Shown piece by piece: positions 1 through 8,947 of a stretch of 64,000 nucleotides of DNA. The position numbers and the translations under genes are program-made. Each line of letters starts with the position of its first letter. Within the stretch, counting starts at the first letter, position 1. Under the pieces are notes generated by a model. That model was not told the DNA's origin, did not search any database, and was given only the letters and a program-made list of their open reading frames with translations. This stretch comes from Ectothiorhodospira mobilis (lineage in GTDB: Bacteria; Pseudomonadota; Gammaproteobacteria; Ectothiorhodospirales; Ectothiorhodospiraceae), in assembly GCF_900114895.1 (NCBI RefSeq), contig NZ_FOUO01000004.1, positions 124,001-188,000 on the forward strand, in the 5' to 3' direction.

Positions 1-432
1 CTCTACGTGGTGAACAACGTCTGCTCGGCGGTGGAGTACTTCCGCAAGCTGGGCGGCCACGTGGGTGTCGCCGGCATCGTCATCAACAAGGACGACGGCA
101 CCGGCGAGGCCCAGGCCTATGCCGAGGCGGCCCGGATCCCGGTGCTGGCCTCCATCCCGGCCAACGACGACATCCGGCGCAAGAGCGCCAACTATCAGAT
201 CGTGGCCCATCCCGATGGGGAGTGGGGGCCGCTGTTCCGGGAGCTGGCCACCCAGGTGGCCGAGGCCCCGCCGCAGCAGCCCAATCCGCTCAGCCAGGAT
301 GAACTCCTGGGTCTGTTCAAGAGCGAGGCCGTGGGTCGGGATGTGGTGCTGGAGCCGGCGACGCCGGAAGACATGCGTGGTGGCGCGGCGGTGAAGAAGC
401 CATCCCTCGAGGTGATCTATGACGATGTCTGA
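1..432 (+). CDS. bchX: Chlorophyllide a reductase iron protein subunit X (partial, 3' end)
   Basis: The window opens in frame inside this gene; the last 143 residues are present and the start lies upstream. BchX is the NifH-like ATP-dependent [4Fe-4S] electron donor of chlorophyllide a oxidoreductase, which reduces the B ring of chlorin to bacteriochlorin in bacteriochlorophyll synthesis. The visible part has the NifH-like C-terminal pattern (ending of the nucleotide-binding core around GVAGIVINKDDGTGEA, then the IPVLASIPANDDIRRKSANY segment typical of BchX) and an extended tail. It is followed with a 14-base overlap by bchY and then bchZ, the catalytic NifD/NifK-like subunits, so the three are surely one translationally coupled unit. 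The P-loop and cluster cysteines are outside the window. Confidence 0.93.
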   Translation, partial: LYVVNNVCSAVEYFRKLGGHVGVAGIVINKDDGTGEAQAYAEAARIPVLASIPANDDIRRKSANYQIVAHPDGEWGPLFRELATQVAEAPPQQPNPLSQDELLGLFKSEAVGRDVVLEPATPEDMRGGAAVKKPSLEVIYDDV

Positions 433-2056
433 AGGATATCGCGGGCACCCGGGTGATGTGGAAGGCGTCCTGGACGCCTCCACGGGGGGGATGGTTGCGG
501 AACATTTTTCCGGCGCAACCAGGACCCCAGGCCGCCACCACGACCCCATGACACCAAAGACCGTGGAAAATCCCCAGGGTTCCCCGGCAGGTCAGGCCCC
601 CCGGTGTGAAGGGGAACGCGCCCAGGTGCGCCTCCAGGCGGCCGCGGCCCATGGGCAAGGGGAGGCGGTGTTGCAGCGCCGTGATGGGGATACGCCGAAG
701 GGCCCCCATGATCAGCCCCAGACCATGTGCCCCGCCTTCGGCTCCCTGCGAGTGGGGCTGCGCATGCGCCGCACCGCCACGGTGCTGAGCGGTTCCGCCT
801 GCTGTGTCTATGGCCTGAGTTTCACCTCCCATTTCTACGGGGCCCGGCGCACGGTGAACTACGTGCCCTTCGACTCCGAGACCCTGGTCACTGGCAAGCT
901 GTTCGAGGACATCCGCGACGCCGTGGCGCAGTTGGCGGATCCCGAAATCAATGACGTGGTGGTGGCCATCAATCTCTGCGTGCCCACCGCCTCCGGGGTC
1001 CCGTTGCGGCTGCTGCCTAAACAGATCAATGGGGTACGTATCATCGGCATCGATGTCCCCGGTTTCGGGGTGGGCACCCATGCCGAGGCCAAGGACATCC
1101 TTGCCGGCGCCATGCTGCGCTATGCCCGAGGCGAGGCCGAGCAGGGGCCGGTACAGGCCCCGCGGGAAGGACGCAAGGCCCGGCCCACGGTGACCTTCCT
1201 TGGGGAGATGTTCCCCGCCGATCCGGTCACCCTGGGGGCCCTGCTGGATCCGCTGGGGCTGGATACCGGTCCGGTGGTGCCCACCCGTGAGTGGCGCGAG
1301 CTCTATGCCGCCCTGGACTGCGCCGTAGGCGCCGCCATCCACCCCTTCTATACCGATTCCATTCGCGAGCTTAACGAGGCCGGGCGCGAGGTGGTGGGCT
1401 CCGCCCCCGTGGGCTATGACGGTACCGCTGCGTGGCTGGAGGCCGTAGGCGAGGCCTGCGGGGTCAAGGCAGAGGCCGTGGGCGCCGCCAAGGACCGTTT
1501 CCTGCCCGCCATCCGTCAGGCATTGGCGGACGCCCCGGTGAAGGGGCGGATCACCCTGTCCGGCTACGAGGGTTCCGAACTCCTGGTGGCGCGCCTGCTC
1601 ATCGAGAGCGGGGCCGAGGTGCCGTATGTGAGTACCGCCTGTCCGCGTACCCCCTGGTCCGACGCGGATCGGGAATGGCTTGAGGCCCGCGGGGTGCGGG
1701 TACAGTATCGGGGCACCCTGGAGCAGGACCTGGAAGCCATGGCGGAATTCGGTCCTGATCTGGTGGTCGGCACCACGCCGGTGGTGCATGCCGCCAAGGA
1801 ACGGGGTATCCCGGCCCTGTACTTCACCAATCTCATCTCCGCTCGTCCCCTCATGGGGCCGGCGGGGGCCGGCTCCCTGGCCCAGGTGATCAATACGGCG
1901 ATGGGGAACCGGGAGCGCTTCGACCGCATGAAGGCCTTCTTCGGCTCGGTGGGCTTCGGAGCCAGCGCCGGTATCTGGGAGGAAACGCCCAAGGATCATC
2001 CGGAATTTCGTGAAAAGATGCGCCGCCGCATGAAACGCCAGGGAGGTGCATCCTGA
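419..2056 (+). CDS. bchY: Chlorophyllide a reductase subunit Y
   Basis: BchY is one of the two NifD/NifK-like subunits of chlorophyllide a oxidoreductase and pairs with BchZ to form the catalytic tetramer fed by BchX. The family core starts near residue 94 ([20 protein letters not shown]), with cysteines in MCPAFG and SACCVYG expected to bind the shared iron-sulfur cluster, and continues with [20 protein letters not shown]. The ATG at 419 is chosen because GAGGTGA at 409-415 is correctly placed for it; an ATG at 425 is possible. The product is 545 residues, longer than the roughly 500 usual for the family, owing to about 90 poorly conserved N-terminal residues. It overlaps bchX by 14 bases, and its stop overlaps the bchZ start (TGATG). 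Confidence 0.93.
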   Translation: MTMSEGYRGHPGDVEGVLDASTGGMVAEHFSGATRTPGRHHDPMTPKTVENPQGSPAGQAPRCEGERAQVRLQAAAAHGQGEAVLQRRDGDTPKGPHDQPQTMCPAFGSLRVGLRMRRTATVLSGSACCVYGLSFTSHFYGARRTVNYVPFDSETLVTGKLFEDIRDAVAQLADPEINDVVVAINLCVPTASGVPLRLLPKQINGVRIIGIDVPGFGVGTHAEAKDILAGAMLRYARGEAEQGPVQAPREGRKARPTVTFLGEMFPADPVTLGALLDPLGLDTGPVVPTREWRELYAALDCAVGAAIHPFYTDSIRELNEAGREVVGSAPVGYDGTAAWLEAVGEACGVKAEAVGAAKDRFLPAIRQALADAPVKGRITLSGYEGSELLVARLLIESGAEVPYVSTACPRTPWSDADREWLEARGVRVQYRGTLEQDLEAMAEFGPDLVVGTTPVVHAAKERGIPALYFTNLISARPLMGPAGAGSLAQVINTAMGNRERFDRMKAFFGSVGFGASAGIWEETPKDHPEFREKMRRRMKRQGGAS

Positions 2057-3501
2057 TGCTGATACAGGATCTGGACAGGGCAGGCGGTTACTGGGGTGCG
2101 GTATACGTATTCAGCGCCGTCAAGGGCCTGCAGGTGATCATCGATGGTCCCGTGGGATGCGAGAACCTGCCCGTGACCTCGGTGTTGCACTATACCGACG
2201 CCCTGCCGCCCCACGAACTGCCCATCGTCGTCACCGGCCTGGGTGAGGAGGAGCTGGGCCAGAGTGGTACGGAGCAGGCCATGAAGCGGGCCCACGAGAC
2301 CCTGGATCCGGAGCTGCCGGCCGTGGTGGTGACCGGATCCATCGCCGAGATGATCGGTGGCGGGGTGACCCCCGAAGGCACCAATATCCAGCGCTTCCTG
2401 CCCCGAACCATCGACGAGGATCAGTGGGAGTCCGCGGACCGGGCGCTGAACTGGCTCTGGACCCAATACGGCAGTCGCACGGTGCCTGAGGTGAAGCCCC
2501 GCAAGACGGGGGAGCGCCCCAAGGTGAACCTCATCGGACCCAGCTACGGCATCTTCAACATGCCGTCGGACCTGGCCGAGGTGCGCCGGCTGGTGGAAGG
2601 GATCGGCGCCGAGGTGAACATGGTGTTTCCCTTGGGCAGCCACTTGGCCGAAGTGCCGCGCCTGGCGGAGGCGGAAGTCAATATCTGCATGTACCGGGAA
2701 TTCGGGCGCATGCTGTGCGAGACCCTGGAGCGGCCCTACCTGCAGGCCCCCATCGGCCTGCATAGCACCACCCGTTTCCTGAGAAAACTGGGAGAGCTCC
2801 TGGACCTGGATCCGGAACCCTTCATCGAGCAGGAGAAGCACACCACCATCAAGCCCCTTTGGGATCTGTGGCGTTCTGTGACCCAGGATTTCTTCGGTAC
2901 GGCCAGCTTTGGCATCAGTGCCACCGAAACCTATACCCGGGGAATCCGTCATTTCCTCGAGGACGAGATGGGCATGCCCTGCAATTTTGCCTTTGCCCGC
3001 AGCGCAGGGAAAAAACCGGACAACCAGGCGGTACGTCAGGCGGTGCACGCGAAGACCCCGCTGGTGCTCTTTGGCAGTTACAACGAACGCATGTACCTGT
3101 CCGAAGCTGGGGGGCGCGCTGCCTACATCCCGGCCTCCTTCCCGGGGGCCATCGTGCGGCGGCATACCGGGACCCCGTTCATGGGCTATGCCGGGGCCAC
3201 CTATCTGGTGCAGGAGGTGTGCAACGCCCTGTTTGATGCCCTGTTTCACATCCTCCCCCTGGGTACGGATCTGGACCGGGTGGATGCCACGCCCACCCGC
3301 TCCCATCACGAACTGCCCTGGGATGAAGAGGCCAAGCGGGTCCTGGACCAGATGGTGGAGCGTTACCCCATGGTGACGCGCATCTCCGCCGCCAAGCGGC
3401 TGCGGGATGGGATCGAGGCCGCTGCCCGCAAGGCGGGAGAGGAGCGGGTGACAGTGGAACGCGTGCACCAGGCGCGCAACGGCGAGGGGGCACCGGCATG
3501 A
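2056..3501 (+). CDS. bchZ: Chlorophyllide a reductase subunit Z
   Basis: BchZ is the NifK-like partner of BchY in the dark, nitrogenase-like reduction of chlorophyllide a. The 481-residue product begins [20 protein letters not shown] and carries the family's [20 protein letters not shown] segment with the cluster-ligand cysteine, then [20 protein letters not shown] in the second domain. Length matches the family. The start codon overlaps the bchY stop, so translation is coupled. Downstream is a 236-base gap before pufB that holds several inverted repeats but no credible pufQ, the gene found at this place in Rhodobacter. The bchXYZ-puf order is the classic superoperon layout, so puf genes may be partly read from upstream bch promoters. 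Confidence 0.94.
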   Translation: MLIQDLDRAGGYWGAVYVFSAVKGLQVIIDGPVGCENLPVTSVLHYTDALPPHELPIVVTGLGEEELGQSGTEQAMKRAHETLDPELPAVVVTGSIAEMIGGGVTPEGTNIQRFLPRTIDEDQWESADRALNWLWTQYGSRTVPEVKPRKTGERPKVNLIGPSYGIFNMPSDLAEVRRLVEGIGAEVNMVFPLGSHLAEVPRLAEAEVNICMYREFGRMLCETLERPYLQAPIGLHSTTRFLRKLGELLDLDPEPFIEQEKHTTIKPLWDLWRSVTQDFFGTASFGISATETYTRGIRHFLEDEMGMPCNFAFARSAGKKPDNQAVRQAVHAKTPLVLFGSYNERMYLSEAGGRAAYIPASFPGAIVRRHTGTPFMGYAGATYLVQEVCNALFDALFHILPLGTDLDRVDATPTRSHHELPWDEEAKRVLDQMVERYPMVTRISAAKRLRDGIEAAARKAGEERVTVERVHQARNGEGAPA

Positions 3502-3525
3502 TGCCCCGCAGAGAGGATCGCTTTG

Positions 3526-3593
3526 CGTCCCGTGGATGGGGAGGGCCTGTATCGGGCACCGCTCCACGGGACGGGGTCCCCCGGCTTGGGGGA
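3526..3593 (+). promoter_or_regulatory. Two inverted repeats in the bchZ-pufB gap
   Basis: An 11-base perfect stem pairs 3526-3536 (CGTCCCGTGGA) with 3563-3573, enclosing a 26-base loop. It is followed at once by a 6-base stem (3577-3582 with 3588-3593, TCCCCC/GGGGGA). No T run follows, so these look more like RNA-stability or attenuation structures between the bch and puf messages than a full terminator. The role is inferred from position only. Confidence 0.5.
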
Positions 3594-3684
3594 TCGGGAA
3601 TCGGTCGCGGGCTCGCTGCTTTAGCTGCGAGGGTCGTGATCGTTGATTTTGTCGTGGTGCAAGACCGACCGCGGCGACCGTGAT

Positions 3685-3701
3685 CGCGTTGAGTCAACGC
3701 G
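3685..3701. promoter_or_regulatory. 17-base perfect palindrome upstream of pufB
   Basis: CGCGTTGAGTCAACGCG reads as an 8-1-8 inverted repeat with a TTGA-G-TCAA core, 36 bases before the pufB start. The near-zero spacer makes an operator more natural than an RNA hairpin. It does not match the PpsR/CrtJ pattern TGT-N12-ACA. A puf promoter operator is an inference. Confidence 0.4.
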
Positions 3702-3737
3702 GTGTTTGCCAACAAGGCTCAATTGGAGGGTAAGTAA

Positions 3738-3890
3738 ATGGTTGACGAAACGAAAGGTTCGCTCTCTGGGCTCAACGAAGAAGAGGCCATGGAATTCCAC
3801 GGCGTCTTCATGACCAGCATGATGGGCTTCCTGGCCGTGGCCGCTGTGGCCCACGTCCTGGCCTGGATGTGGCGCCCCTGGGGCGTGTGA
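3738..3890 (+). CDS. pufB: Light-harvesting 1 (core antenna) beta polypeptide
   Basis: This 50-residue gene encodes the LH1 beta chain, a single-span membrane peptide that binds bacteriochlorophyll and forms the ring around the reaction centre. It has an acidic N-terminus (SLSGLNEEEAMEFHGVF), one hydrophobic helix, and the A-x-x-x-H motif with the bacteriochlorophyll ligand His39, followed by the aromatic LAWMWRPW C-terminus typical of LH1 beta. A strong ribosome site (GGAGGG at 3725-3730) precedes the ATG. It is followed by a strong hairpin and then pufA, in the standard pufBALMC order. Only one pufBA pair is present in the window and no LH2 (puc) genes are seen. Confidence 0.95.
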   Translation: MVDETKGSLSGLNEEEAMEFHGVFMTSMMGFLAVAAVAHVLAWMWRPWGV

Positions 3891-3893
3891 TGT

Positions 3894-3914
3894 GAAGCGC
3901 CAAGTTGGCGCTTC
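3894..3914 (+). promoter_or_regulatory. Hairpin directly after pufB
   Basis: GAAGCGCCA pairs perfectly with TGGCGCTTC (3894-3902 with 3906-3914) around a 3-base loop, four bases past the pufB stop. It may protect the pufB message end or slow polymerase between pufB and pufA. There is no T tract. Confidence 0.5.
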
Positions 3915-3976
3915 CCCACAGCCTAGATGAGTAGTACCCGAAGTAGTACACCCTAAATCGCATAGGAGAATTCAAC

Positions 3977-4162
3977 ATGTGGCGTATTTGGCTGCTGTTC
4001 GATCCGCGCAGAGCGCTGGTTGCCCTGTTCACCTTCCTCGCCGTGCTGGCGCTGCTGATCCACTTCATCCTGCTGAGCACCGAACGCTTCAACTGGATGC
4101 AGACCGCCGCGGTCGACACGACCGCCGTGGAGGCTCAGGCGGGCACGTCAACACTGTCGTAA
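3977..4162 (+). CDS. pufA: Light-harvesting 1 (core antenna) alpha polypeptide
   Basis: The 61-residue LH1 alpha chain begins [20 protein letters not shown], the hallmark N-terminus of the family. It has one membrane helix with the A-x-x-x-H bacteriochlorophyll-binding motif (A25, H29) and the FNW segment (residues 38-40) that hydrogen-bonds the pigment in related antennae. The C-terminal tail of about 20 residues is polar. AGGAGA eight bases upstream of the ATG is the ribosome site. It is co-transcribed with pufB; the 149-base gap to pufL contains two hairpins, consistent with the usual excess of antenna over reaction-centre message. Confidence 0.95.
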   Translation: MWRIWLLFDPRRALVALFTFLAVLALLIHFILLSTERFNWMQTAAVDTTAVEAQAGTSTLS

Positions 4163-4185
4163 CAGCGTCTGCAGCCAAGGGTATC

Positions 4186-4284
4186 GGGCGGGGAAAGGCG
4201 CATATGCCGGCCCCGCCCGGCACCTTGAGCAGCGCGCTGGTTGGCGTGTTGAGAGTATAGGGCGACGGCCGGAATCTCCGGCCG
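4186..4284 (+). promoter_or_regulatory. Intercistronic hairpins between pufA and pufL
   Basis: Two stem-loops are visible. GGGCGGGG (4186-4193) pairs with CCCCGCCC (4211-4218) and has a nested GGC/GCC. CGGCCGG (4266-4272) pairs with CCGGCCG (4278-4284) around a 5-base loop. In Rhodobacter, hairpins at this position block 3'-to-5' decay so that pufBA message outlasts pufLM; the same role is inferred here. Confidence 0.6.
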
Positions 4285-4311
4285 AAGCCTTTCTGACCGG
4301 AGGTTCTAGGA

Positions 4312-5136
4312 ATGTCCATGCTGAGCTTTGAGAAGAGGTACCGCGTACGCGGGGGGACGTTGATCGGGGGAGATCTATTCGACTTCTGGGTCGGCCCCTT
4401 CTACGTCGGATTTTTCGGGGTTTTAACGGCCGTCTTCGCGTTGTTGGGGACGCTCCTGATCGTCTGGGGCGCGGCGATGGGTCCGACCTGGAACATCTGG
4501 CAGATCAGCATCAATCCCCCCGATCTGAGCTATGGCCTGGGCCTTGCGCCACTGGATGAAGGCGGGCTGTGGCAGTTCATCACCATGTGTGCCATCGGCG
4601 CCTTCGTGTCCTGGGGGCTGCGCCAGGTGGAGATCTGCAACAAACTGGGCATGGGCTATCACGTGCCGATCGCCTTTGGGTTCGCCGTGCTCGCCTATGT
4701 CACCCTGGTGGTCTTCCGTCCGATCCTGCTGGGCGCCTGGGGCCACGGATTCCCGTACGGCATCATGAGCCACCTGGACTGGGTGTCCAACGTCGGTTAC
4801 CAGTTCCTGCACTTCCACTACAATCCGGCCCACATGCTGGCCATCACCTTCTTCTTCACCACGGCCCTGGCGCTGTCTCTGCACGGCGGCCTGATCCTGT
4901 CGGTGACCAATCCGAAGAAGGGACAGGCGGTCAAGACCCCCGAATACGAAGACACCTTCTTCCGCGACACCATCGGCTACTCCATCGGTGCCCTCGGCAT
5001 CCACCGTCTGGGCCTCTTCCTGGCGCTGAACGCGGCCTTCTGGAGCGCGGTCTGCATCATCATCAGCGGCCCCTTCTGGACCCGCAGTTGGCCGGAATGG
5101 TGGAACTGGTGGCTTGACCTTCCGATCTGGGCTTAA
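4312..5136 (+). CDS. pufL: Photosynthetic reaction centre L subunit
   Basis: PufL is one of the two five-helix core subunits of the type II photochemical reaction centre. It binds the special pair, accessory bacteriochlorophyll, bacteriopheophytin and the secondary quinone site. The 274-residue sequence starts [15 protein letters not shown] and shows the family signature [20 protein letters not shown], the [17 protein letters not shown] segment, and the [20 protein letters not shown] segment near the iron- and quinone-binding histidines. GGAGG at 4299-4303 supports the ATG at 4312. pufM follows after 16 bases. Length agrees with other PufL proteins. Confidence 0.96.
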   Translation: MSMLSFEKRYRVRGGTLIGGDLFDFWVGPFYVGFFGVLTAVFALLGTLLIVWGAAMGPTWNIWQISINPPDLSYGLGLAPLDEGGLWQFITMCAIGAFVSWGLRQVEICNKLGMGYHVPIAFGFAVLAYVTLVVFRPILLGAWGHGFPYGIMSHLDWVSNVGYQFLHFHYNPAHMLAITFFFTTALALSLHGGLILSVTNPKKGQAVKTPEYEDTFFRDTIGYSIGALGIHRLGLFLALNAAFWSAVCIIISGPFWTRSWPEWWNWWLDLPIWA

Positions 5137-5152
5137 TGAAAGGGGACCCACA

Positions 5153-6112
5153 ATGGCCGAATATCAGAACATATTCAATCGGGTGCAGGTTCAGGCAGAG
5201 CCTGAAGCCGGCGTGCCGATCGAGGGCGGTAAGCGCGAGCGCATCGGCAAACCGACGCTGGTCTACTGGTTTGGCAAGATCGGTAGCGCCCAGCTCGGAC
5301 CCATCTATCTAGGCTGGACGGGATTGCTCTCCATCGTCTTTGGTCTGACTGCAATCCTGATCATTGGTTTCAACTTCCTTGCACAGGTGAACTACGACGT
5401 CATCCAGTTCATTCGCCAGTTCTTCTGGCTGGGACTGGAGCCTCCGCAGCCGGAGTACGGTCTGGGGATTCCTCCCCTGCAGGAAGGCGGCTGGTGGCTC
5501 ATGGCCGGGTTCTTCCTGACGACCTCCCTGCTGCTTTGGTGGGTACGCATGTACCGCCGGGCGCGGGCCCTGGAACTGGGCACTCACGTGGCCTGGGCGT
5601 TCGCCTCCGCCATCTTCCTGTTCCTCTGCCTGGGCTTCTTCCGCCCGCTGCTCATGGGGGACTGGTCTGAGGCGGTGCCGTTTGGCATCTTCCCGCACTT
5701 GGACTGGACCACGGCGTTCTCCCTGAAGTACGGCAACCTGTACTACAACCCGTTCCACATGCTGTCCATCGCCTTCCTGTATGGCTCGGCCCTGCTGTTT
5801 GCCATGCATGGTGCGACGGTGCTGGCGGTGGGCCGCTACGGTGGTGAGCGCGAGATCGAGCAGATCACGGACCGGGGCACCGCCTCCGACCGTGCCGCCC
5901 TGTTCTGGCGCTGGACCATGGGCTTCAACGCCACCATGGAATCCATCCACCGCTGGGCCTGGTGGTTCGCCGTGCTCGTGCCGGTCACCGGCGGCATCGG
6001 CATCCTGCTCACCGGTACGGTCGTGGACAACTGGTACCTGTGGGCGATCGACCATGGCGTCGCCCCGTCGTATCCGGATGTCCATCCGGGTGTTGAAGAT
6101 CCGGTCAAGTAA
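5153..6112 (+). CDS. pufM: Photosynthetic reaction centre M subunit
   Basis: PufM pairs with PufL to form the reaction-centre core and carries the primary quinone site. Translation from the ATG at 5153 gives 319 residues beginning [20 protein letters not shown], the normal family start; an in-frame ATG at 5114 lies inside pufL and is not preferred. Recognisable segments are [57 protein letters not shown] (pigment-ligand region) and [20 protein letters not shown] (iron/quinone helix). An AAGGGGA ribosome site lies in the 16-base gap after pufL. pufC follows after 11 bases. Confidence 0.96.
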   Translation: MAEYQNIFNRVQVQAEPEAGVPIEGGKRERIGKPTLVYWFGKIGSAQLGPIYLGWTGLLSIVFGLTAILIIGFNFLAQVNYDVIQFIRQFFWLGLEPPQPEYGLGIPPLQEGGWWLMAGFFLTTSLLLWWVRMYRRARALELGTHVAWAFASAIFLFLCLGFFRPLLMGDWSEAVPFGIFPHLDWTTAFSLKYGNLYYNPFHMLSIAFLYGSALLFAMHGATVLAVGRYGGEREIEQITDRGTASDRAALFWRWTMGFNATMESIHRWAWWFAVLVPVTGGIGILLTGTVVDNWYLWAIDHGVAPSYPDVHPGVEDPVK

Positions 6113-6123
6113 GGGATGTCGCA

Positions 6124-7230
6124 ATGAAAACGATGAAGCGCAAAGTGTTTACAGCGGCGGCACTCACGGGCGCCGCGATCATGGTGACTGGCTGTGAACT
6201 GCCAGTCGGGGTTGAAACGGACCAGAAGGGCTATCGAGGCCTGGGCCTGGAACAGGTGACCAAGCGCCACCTGGAGGCCCGCAAACGGGCCGACATGGAG
6301 ATCCCTCCGGTGGAAGGGCCGGCATCGACTGGCGGTCCCAAGGCCGGGGATATCTACGAGAACGTGGAGGTGCTGGGGGATCTCAGCATCGGCGAGTTCA
6401 ACCGTCTGATGAACGCCATCACCGCCTGGGTGGCGCCGGAAGAGGGTTGTAACTACTGCCACGTTCCGGGGAACTTCGCGGATGAGAACATCTACACGAA
6501 GATCGTCTCCCGGAACATGCTGGAGATGACCAAGACCATCAACACCGAGTGGGATGCCCACGTGGGGCAGACCGGCGTCACCTGCTATACCTGCCATATG
6601 GGTAATCCTGTACCGGAGAACATCTGGTATGAGGATCCGGGCATGAAGCAGGCCGGCGGGTTTGCAGCCCTGCGCATGGGGCAGAACCTGGCGGGGGACA
6701 ACGTCGCCTCCTCCTCCTTGCCCAATGATGTCTTCTCCGCATTCCTGCAGGAGGATCCGAAGAACATCCGGATCACCCCACGTACCTCGCTGCCCGGACC
6801 CGAGGATCCGGACAACCTGGTGGATGCGGAGTGGGTGCACGGTCTGATGATCCACTTCTCCGACGCCCTGGGTGCCACCTGCACCACGTGTCATAACACC
6901 AACAATTTCCCGGACTGGACCAACAGCCCGGTGCAGCGTGTCACCGCCTGGCACGGGATCGAGTTGGTGCGCATGCTCAACGTGGACTATCTGAACCCGC
7001 TGCAGCCGGTGTATCCGGCCAACCGTCTGGGTGCCTCGGGGGATGCCCCCAAGGCCAACTGCGCCACCTGTCACAATGGGTTGCAGTTGCCCCTGGATGG
7101 CGCTCCGATGCTCAACGATTATCCGGAGCTGAACCGGGTGGAGCGTCGTGAGGGTTGGACGCCCGTGCAGGGGGATGCGGCCACCACCGAGGCCAAGGCC
7201 GACGTGGCGCAGGATGCCGCAGACGCCTGA
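6124..7230 (+). CDS. pufC: Reaction centre tetraheme cytochrome c subunit
   Basis: PufC is the membrane-anchored tetraheme cytochrome that re-reduces the photo-oxidised special pair. The 368-residue product has a lipoprotein-type signal (VTGC, Cys24), so it is probably lipid-anchored on the periplasmic face. Four heme sites are visible: CNYCH (109-113), CYTCH (154-158), CTTCH (253-257) and CATCH (313-317). The number and spacing match the family. The last 30 residues are alanine- and acid-rich. It is the last gene of the puf block, and tandem hairpins follow. Possession of PufC separates this organism from Rhodobacter-like species that use pufX instead. Confidence 0.96.
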   Translation: MKTMKRKVFTAAALTGAAIMVTGCELPVGVETDQKGYRGLGLEQVTKRHLEARKRADMEIPPVEGPASTGGPKAGDIYENVEVLGDLSIGEFNRLMNAITAWVAPEEGCNYCHVPGNFADENIYTKIVSRNMLEMTKTINTEWDAHVGQTGVTCYTCHMGNPVPENIWYEDPGMKQAGGFAALRMGQNLAGDNVASSSLPNDVFSAFLQEDPKNIRITPRTSLPGPEDPDNLVDAEWVHGLMIHFSDALGATCTTCHNTNNFPDWTNSPVQRVTAWHGIELVRMLNVDYLNPLQPVYPANRLGASGDAPKANCATCHNGLQLPLDGAPMLNDYPELNRVERREGWTPVQGDAATTEAKADVAQDAADA

Positions 7231-7247
7231 TCCTGCGGCGCTATTAA

Positions 7248-7320
7248 AGGGCCGGTCATGATCACCGGCCCTGCTGGGAAGTATCGCAGGGGGACCCTTC
7301 GGGGTCCCCTTGTCATTTCT
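7248..7320 (+). terminator. Tandem terminator hairpins after pufC
   Basis: AGGGCCGGT/ACCGGCCCT (7248-7256 with 7264-7272) is followed by a second stem (7288-7297 with 7302-7311) closed by a C(TTCG)G tetraloop and then TGTCATTTCT. The UUCG loop and T-rich tail fit intrinsic termination of the puf transcript. Confidence 0.7.
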
Positions 7321-7522
7321 GCCTTCGAAACCATTGGGGAGCGGGGTCCAGTCTGCTGGCGGGGGTTGGTTTGGGAGGATATGATCCCGAAGGATACTGA
7401 CCGGCGCGTTCCTCCCTTAATGCCAAGGGCGGAGTGGCTACCCCAAGTGCATCACAAATGCAGGGGCGGATGGAAGAAAGGTCCGATGCGTCGGCCATGG
7501 ATTCGAACCAAGAGGAGATGTG

Positions 7523-8935
7523 ATGACCCTGATTCCCGTGATCCTGTCCGGTGGGGCCGGGACCCGCCTGTGGCCCATGTCGCGGCAGTTGTATCCCAAG
7601 CAGTTCCTAAACCTGACGGGTACCGAGCACACGCTGCTGCAGGCGACCCTGGCCCGCCTGCCCGAGGCCGACGTGGCCCCGCCCCTGATAATCTGCAACG
7701 AGGCCCACCGGTTCCTGGTGGCGGAACAGCTGCGTCAGATGGGGGTACGCCCGGGGGGCATCCTGTTGGAGCCGGTGGGGCGCAATACGGCCCCTGCGGT
7801 GGCGGCGGCGGCCCTCTGCGCCCGCGCCTCAGGGGAGGATCCGGTGTTGCTGGTGATGCCGGCGGATCACCTGATCCAGGATGTGGACGCCTTTCGCCGT
7901 TCGGTGGCACTGGCCGTGGAAGCGGCCCGTTCGGGGGAGCTGGTGACCTTTGGCGTGCCCCCCACCGAACCCCATACCGGTTACGGCTATATCCGGGTGG
8001 AGGCCGGTGCCGGGGCAGGGGCGGCGCCGGTACGGGAATTCGTGGAGAAACCGGACCTGGATACGGCCCGTGCCTATGTGGCCAGCGGGCAGTACTACTG
8101 GAACAGTGGGATTTTTGTCTTCCGGGCCTCCAGCTTCCTGGAGGAACTCAAGGCCCACGCGCCGGACATCCTGGAGGCCTGTGAGCGGGCCTGGGCGGGG
8201 GCACGGGGGGATCTGGACTTCCTGCGGCTGGAGCCGGAGGCGTTTTCGGCCTGTCGCAGTGAGTCCTTGGACTATGCCGTGATGGAGCCGACTCGGCGCG
8301 CCGTCATGGTGCCCCTGGAGGCGGACTGGAGCGATGTGGGCTCCTGGACCGCCCTGTGGTCCGCAGGCGAGCGGGACGCGGAAGGCAACGTGGCGGTGGG
8401 GGATGTCCTGCTTACGGGGACCCGCAACTGCTATCTGCATGCCGATGCCCGCCTGGTGGCCGCCGTGGGGGTGGAGGATCTGGTGGTGGTGGAGACCAAG
8501 GATGCGGTGCTGGTGATGCACAAGGACCACCACCAGGACGTGAAGGAGATCGTCGCCCGGCTGCGGGCCGATGGCCGGGAGGAGTCGGAGAACCACCGTT
8601 GTGTCGCCCGCCCCTGGGGGACCTATGAGCAGATCGATACCGCCTCCCGTTTCCAGGTGAAGCGCATCACCGTGAAACCAGGGCAGCAGCTTTCATTGCA
8701 GATGCACTATCACCGGGCGGAGCACTGGATCGTGGTGCGGGGGACGGCGCGCATCACCCGGGGGGAGGAGCAGTTCATCCTTTCAGAGAACGAATCCACC
8801 TATATCCCCCTGGGCATCACCCACCGCCTGGAAAACCCCGGCCGCATCCCGCTGGAGCTGATCGAGGTGCAGTCGGGCAGCTATCTGGGGGAGGATGATA
8901 TCGTCCGCTTCGAGGACACCTACGGGCGCCACTGA
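7523..8935 (+). CDS. manC: Mannose-1-phosphate guanylyltransferase / mannose-6-phosphate isomerase
   Basis: This bifunctional enzyme interconverts fructose- and mannose-6-phosphate and makes GDP-mannose from mannose-1-phosphate and GTP for exopolysaccharide or O-antigen. The N-terminus holds the nucleotidyltransferase signature LSGGAGTRLWPMSRQLYPKQ; VMPADHLI and the FVEKP motif follow. The last 120 residues form a cupin isomerase domain (RPWGTYEQID, then the metal-ligand region LQMHYHRAEHWIVV). The ATG at 7523 is chosen because GAGGAG at 7512-7517 is properly spaced; a GTG one codon earlier is too close. The product is 470 residues, standard for the AlgA/ManC/CpsB type II family. No polysaccharide operon adjoins it, so its product pathway is unknown. 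Confidence 0.92.
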   Translation: MTLIPVILSGGAGTRLWPMSRQLYPKQFLNLTGTEHTLLQATLARLPEADVAPPLIICNEAHRFLVAEQLRQMGVRPGGILLEPVGRNTAPAVAAAALCARASGEDPVLLVMPADHLIQDVDAFRRSVALAVEAARSGELVTFGVPPTEPHTGYGYIRVEAGAGAGAAPVREFVEKPDLDTARAYVASGQYYWNSGIFVFRASSFLEELKAHAPDILEACERAWAGARGDLDFLRLEPEAFSACRSESLDYAVMEPTRRAVMVPLEADWSDVGSWTALWSAGERDAEGNVAVGDVLLTGTRNCYLHADARLVAAVGVEDLVVVETKDAVLVMHKDHHQDVKEIVARLRADGREESENHRCVARPWGTYEQIDTASRFQVKRITVKPGQQLSLQMHYHRAEHWIVVRGTARITRGEEQFILSENESTYIPLGITHRLENPGRIPLELIEVQSGSYLGEDDIVRFEDTYGRH

Positions 8936-8947
8936 GGTGCCGGGCGC

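Noticed and set aside
317-1999. 560-codon open frame on the minus strand opposite bchY
   Set aside because: It lies fully antisense to a clear bchY and reads as Gly/His/Arg-rich composition with no motif; long stop-free antisense frames are expected at this G+C.
3498-3683. 61-codon frame between bchZ and pufB as a possible pufQ
   Set aside because: The translation has no membrane helix or PufQ-like sequence and lies across RNA hairpins.
5114-5152. Earlier in-frame ATG for pufM
   Set aside because: It lies inside pufL, would add 13 unlike residues, and the ribosome site fits the ATG at 5153.
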